DNA from: Aphrocallistes beatrix | Taxonomy: Eukaryota; Porifera; Hexactinellida; Sceptrulophora; Aphrocallistidae | Assembly (NCBI GenBank): GCA_963281255.1 | Contig: OY725497.1 | Span: 3,898,968 to 3,962,967, forward strand | Length of the DNA: 64,000 nt | Direction: 5' to 3' | Part shown: piece by piece, positions 61,623-64,000 of the stretch | Numbering within the stretch: position 1 is the stretch's first letter | Layout of the letters: every line of letters begins with the position of its first letter | Translations under genes and position numbers: made by a program | The notes under the pieces: generated by a model | What the model saw: the letters and a program-made list of their open reading frames with translations, nothing else | What the model was told of the DNA's origin: nothing | Databases searched by the model: none

Positions 61623-62156
61623 CTAAGTGGTAGGCGTGAGGATAGGTCCACCTCCCACCAACTCCAACACCTCCCTCTCAATTCCAAACTTGATCCAGTC
61701 TGAAGCGTAGATAGGCAGTATCCCCAGCACGTCACACTTGTACAGCCCCAGCACCAGACTGATGATGTTAGCCAAGAGGTAGACTAGCATCTGCAAGGGT
61801 CTCTGATCGCCTCTCAGCTGTTTGAAGAAGTCCCTGCAAGTGAGGAGGGCCGAGATGGGTCTGTACATCAGCAGGCCCACCATCATTAAGCTGAATATGG
61901 AGATGGTGTTACCTGACATGTACATGAGGAACAGATTCATTGGCACCTGGTACATGGGGGCGAGGGCTAGGTTCCAGGACTGCTTGGTGAGGAGTGCTCG
62001 GTTCTGTTCCTGCGGCAGATTCGAAACCAACTCGTCCACCCCGACTGGCTTAGAGCCAGGGGGCGTGGGGAGGGAGCTGTGGTGCTTCGAAGAGAAATCT
62101 AAGCACCATTTGTGTTTCCTTTGAGAGCTGGTGTGACGAGATTTGGAGCTAGACAT
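61623..62156 (-). CDS. EMC4: ER membrane protein complex subunit 4
   Basis: Single exon, 177 residues (human 183). Matches EMC4 by IPMNLFIMYMAGNTISIF-like VPMNLFLMYMSGNTISIF near residue 93, YRPISALL, and YKCDVLGILPIYASDW. Two to three membrane segments between about 95 and 155. EMC inserts tail-anchored and multipass proteins into the ER membrane. The N-terminal 35 residues are Ser/Lys/His-rich as in other members. Confidence 0.93.
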   Translation of the reverse strand: MSSSKSRHTSSQRKHKWCLDFSSKHHSSLPTPPGSKPVGVDELVSNLPQEQNRALLTKQSWNLALAPMYQVPMNLFLMYMSGNTISIFSLMMVGLLMYRPISALLTCRDFFKQLRGDQRPLQMLVYLLANIISLVLGLYKCDVLGILPIYASDWIKFGIEREVLELVGGGPILTPTT

Positions 62157-62557
62157 TAAATCGCTCGTAAAACTAAGCTACTATGAATGCTATGCTGTTA
62201 AAATCAATTGAAATAATATAACATTCCTCTACGAGTAATTACTCTCATTCACTGTGATTTTTACTGCAAAGTATTGCAATGGATGCCAATTGGTCCTAGG
62301 AATAATCTCGTGGTTTACTCCCTTAATGTTACATCACCATGAATCTTCAAAATCCGAGAGAATACAGAAGTAAAACACGGATTAGATAATATTACAAAGT
62401 GTTTAGAAAATATGAATACTACTCTGCAAATAACAAACTAAAGCATTCTCATGTCCAGGATGCTATGTAATACACATAGGCGTTGATTCCTATCTACTTC
62501 TAAGTGATAATTATAAATTTAAGTGTTCAATTATTGTAAATTATTGACTCTATAGAG
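62157..62557. other. Spacer between EMC4 and caspase-like gene
   Basis: AT-rich. It should hold the EMC4 promoter. Nothing recognised. Confidence 0.4.
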
Positions 62558-63679
62558 CTAAGTGTTCTGATCTAGATCAGAAATTCCATCTGATTCAAGT
62601 GGACCTTGCGTTTCATTTGCAGAATTTTCGTCTTGAGTTAGACTAGCTGGATTTGTTTGGTATTTAGAAGCTTGACTTGGTGTTGCGGGATCTTCTTTTC
62701 CAACTGCTGCTGGTATGATAGAACTTTGTTCTGAATTTTCCTGAGAAAAGCAGACATCTTCCATCGATTTTTTTCCAGATTCTGGTTGGCTAACCTCAGA
62801 AATAATATCTTCTTTCTCACTGTGCTGGTGCGCTCTGCTCTGTACTTTTTGCTTCAATCGTGGTGGAAATACCAACAACCTATCTAGAGTAGTGGTGACT
62901 TCTGGACATTGTGTAACAGGGTTCTCTTCACTCCCAGCAATTTCATAAATCTTAATTTTAACTTCGTATGTGAATCTTGTCATAAAGGACTGAAAATCCA
63001 TGTTTCTTCCATATTCCTTGAATGCTTGGCAGAATTCCTGGATTGCGAATGATCCAGATTCAGTACCTCGAAGAGAAGCGATACTCCATCCACAAAAGTT
63101 AACTGTAATGAAGTCGGACCAGCATGAAGCTACCCTCAGCTTAGGGTCTAAGTTAGGCTCTCCATCCGAATCAAGACCGTCTGTTTCTATTTGTTCTTGG
63201 AACATGGGATATGCAATCTCCTTTCTTTCTTTACCATCCTTTAGAGTCCTGCAACAGTTAAATAAAAACATCTTCGGTTTGCCAATTAGGAATTTGCAAC
63301 TCTTACCACTGAAGAATGTCTTTATCATGGAAAATGGGAAGATCTTCATATCGGAGGTACAGATGCCTTGCTCCGTTCCATGAGAAGAGATAGCCATAAC
63401 AAAAGTCTGATCTTTCTCCTCAATCTGTGGCACCTTAGACTTAAGAGTCCTCTTGCCAGATAATAAGCTCATAAGTTGGAACATGTCTTTCCATTTCAGG
63501 TCTTGGTAAACATGAACATCTAAAGAAAACTCTTCCTCCAGTAATTTTTTCAGAGATTCCACTTCTTTTTCTGCCCCCTTTCTTGTATACTTTTCGTCAG
63601 TGAACTTTTCGTTGACAATTACAATACCAATCCCACATTTGCCTTGACTGTTATCCAATTGATATCTATATCTCTCCAT
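62558..63679 (-). CDS. Caspase-like cysteine protease with divergent active site
   Basis: Single exon, 373 residues. The caspase fold spans about 12-270. Catalytic His100 is in SSHG; catalytic Cys143 lies in NCCRT, where caspases have QACRG or a close variant. The small-subunit block SLRGTESGSFAIQEF resembles SWRNxxxGSWFIQ. No CARD or DED prodomain. About 100 Ser/Glu/Gln-rich residues follow the protease, which is unusual since most caspases end soon after the small subunit. Aspartates in the linker (DGLDSDGEPNLD, about 169-180) may be processing sites. The substrate is unknown, and altered catalysis is possible. Confidence 0.82.
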   Translation of the reverse strand: MERYRYQLDNSQGKCGIGIVIVNEKFTDEKYTRKGAEKEVESLKKLLEEEFSLDVHVYQDLKWKDMFQLMSLLSGKRTLKSKVPQIEEKDQTFVMAISSHGTEQGICTSDMKIFPFSMIKTFFSGKSCKFLIGKPKMFLFNCCRTLKDGKERKEIAYPMFQEQIETDGLDSDGEPNLDPKLRVASCWSDFITVNFCGWSIASLRGTESGSFAIQEFCQAFKEYGRNMDFQSFMTRFTYEVKIKIYEIAGSEENPVTQCPEVTTTLDRLLVFPPRLKQKVQSRAHQHSEKEDIISEVSQPESGKKSMEDVCFSQENSEQSSIIPAAVGKEDPATPSQASKYQTNPASLTQDENSANETQGPLESDGISDLDQNT

Positions 63680-64000
63680 TCAAATTGATTGCCGAACCAC
63701 TTTAATTCAATTGCTAAATTATAATATATATTTTAGCCAAATAATCCCAATACCGTCGTGAATTTCAGTATCATCCCAAATGAACTGTACTCTCACAGTG
63801 CCATTTTAAGTCACAACTAAGGGGTTATAGTTTATCATACTTGCAAACCATTCGAGTCCCTGGATTCAACTTAATATCCAGGACCCCCATATATGTACTC
63901 GAGATTTTTTATGTGTAATAAAGGTGGAAAATATGTATATTCTGCTTCAAGAATCGTAGAAACATGGCTAAATTAGTTGTTTTTTAACGAATAAAATATA
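63680..64000. other. Right edge, upstream of caspase-like gene
   Basis: AT-rich DNA to the window edge. No gene seen. Confidence 0.4.

Overview
This is a nuclear genome window from an animal. Many genes carry spliceosomal introns with GT-AG ends. Gene content is typical of ciliated metazoans: a heterotrimeric kinesin-2 motor subunit, a TTLL polyglutamylase, transmembrane tyrosine kinases, a tetraspanin, a MIF-like cytokine, a caspase-like protein, a MASK (ANKHD1) protein and CNC/Maf-like bZIP proteins. Gene density is about one gene per 3 kb. Many genes are intronless, some introns are as short as 59-71 bp, and intergenic DNA is AT-rich. An early-branching animal such as a sponge is my best guess, but that is inference and not shown by the sequence.

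Layout. 1-1704: a tandem pair of peroxisomal PECR genes on the minus strand, the first cut by the window edge, then GINS1 (+). 3354-15567: a rearranged duplicated block. It holds tyrosine kinase A (+), a truncated MASK copy (+), tyrosine kinase B (-) and full-length MASK (+). The two kinases share a 710-bp apparently identical inverted segment. The truncated MASK copy carries an 858-bp insertion of two non-autonomous transposons, and the matching site in the full copy is empty. 15961-22414: a TTLL11-like gene whose 4.6-kb third intron holds a small CRIB-motif gene. 24051-28275: SBDS (-) with a PAXIP1-like BRCT gene (+) inside intron 1. 28691-29146: the p23 co-chaperone. 31013-35295: DLD in three exons. 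35972-50591: three single-exon CNC/Maf-like bZIP paralogues, interspersed with MIF, a seven-finger C2H2 protein, MRPL30 and many small transposons. 52255-52968: a tetraspanin. 54506-61196: KIF3B in eight exons, with MCTS1 and ATG12 inside intron 2 on the other strand. 61623-63679: EMC4 and a caspase-like gene.

The housekeeping genes do not form one pathway; they cover translation (SBDS, MCTS1, MRPL30), replication and repair (GINS1, PAXIP1-like), mitochondria (DLD), peroxisomes (PECR), cilia and microtubules (KIF3B, TTLL11), autophagy (ATG12) and the ER (EMC4). Three points stand out. First, four complete genes sit inside introns of three hosts. Second, there is a local three-member bZIP family whose basic region departs from the usual invariant asparagine. 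Third, a pair of receptor kinases have unrelated ectodomains and regulatory regions but an identical catalytic core. Exon boundaries were assigned by hand from splice signals, reading frame and remembered family sequence. No alignment or search was run.
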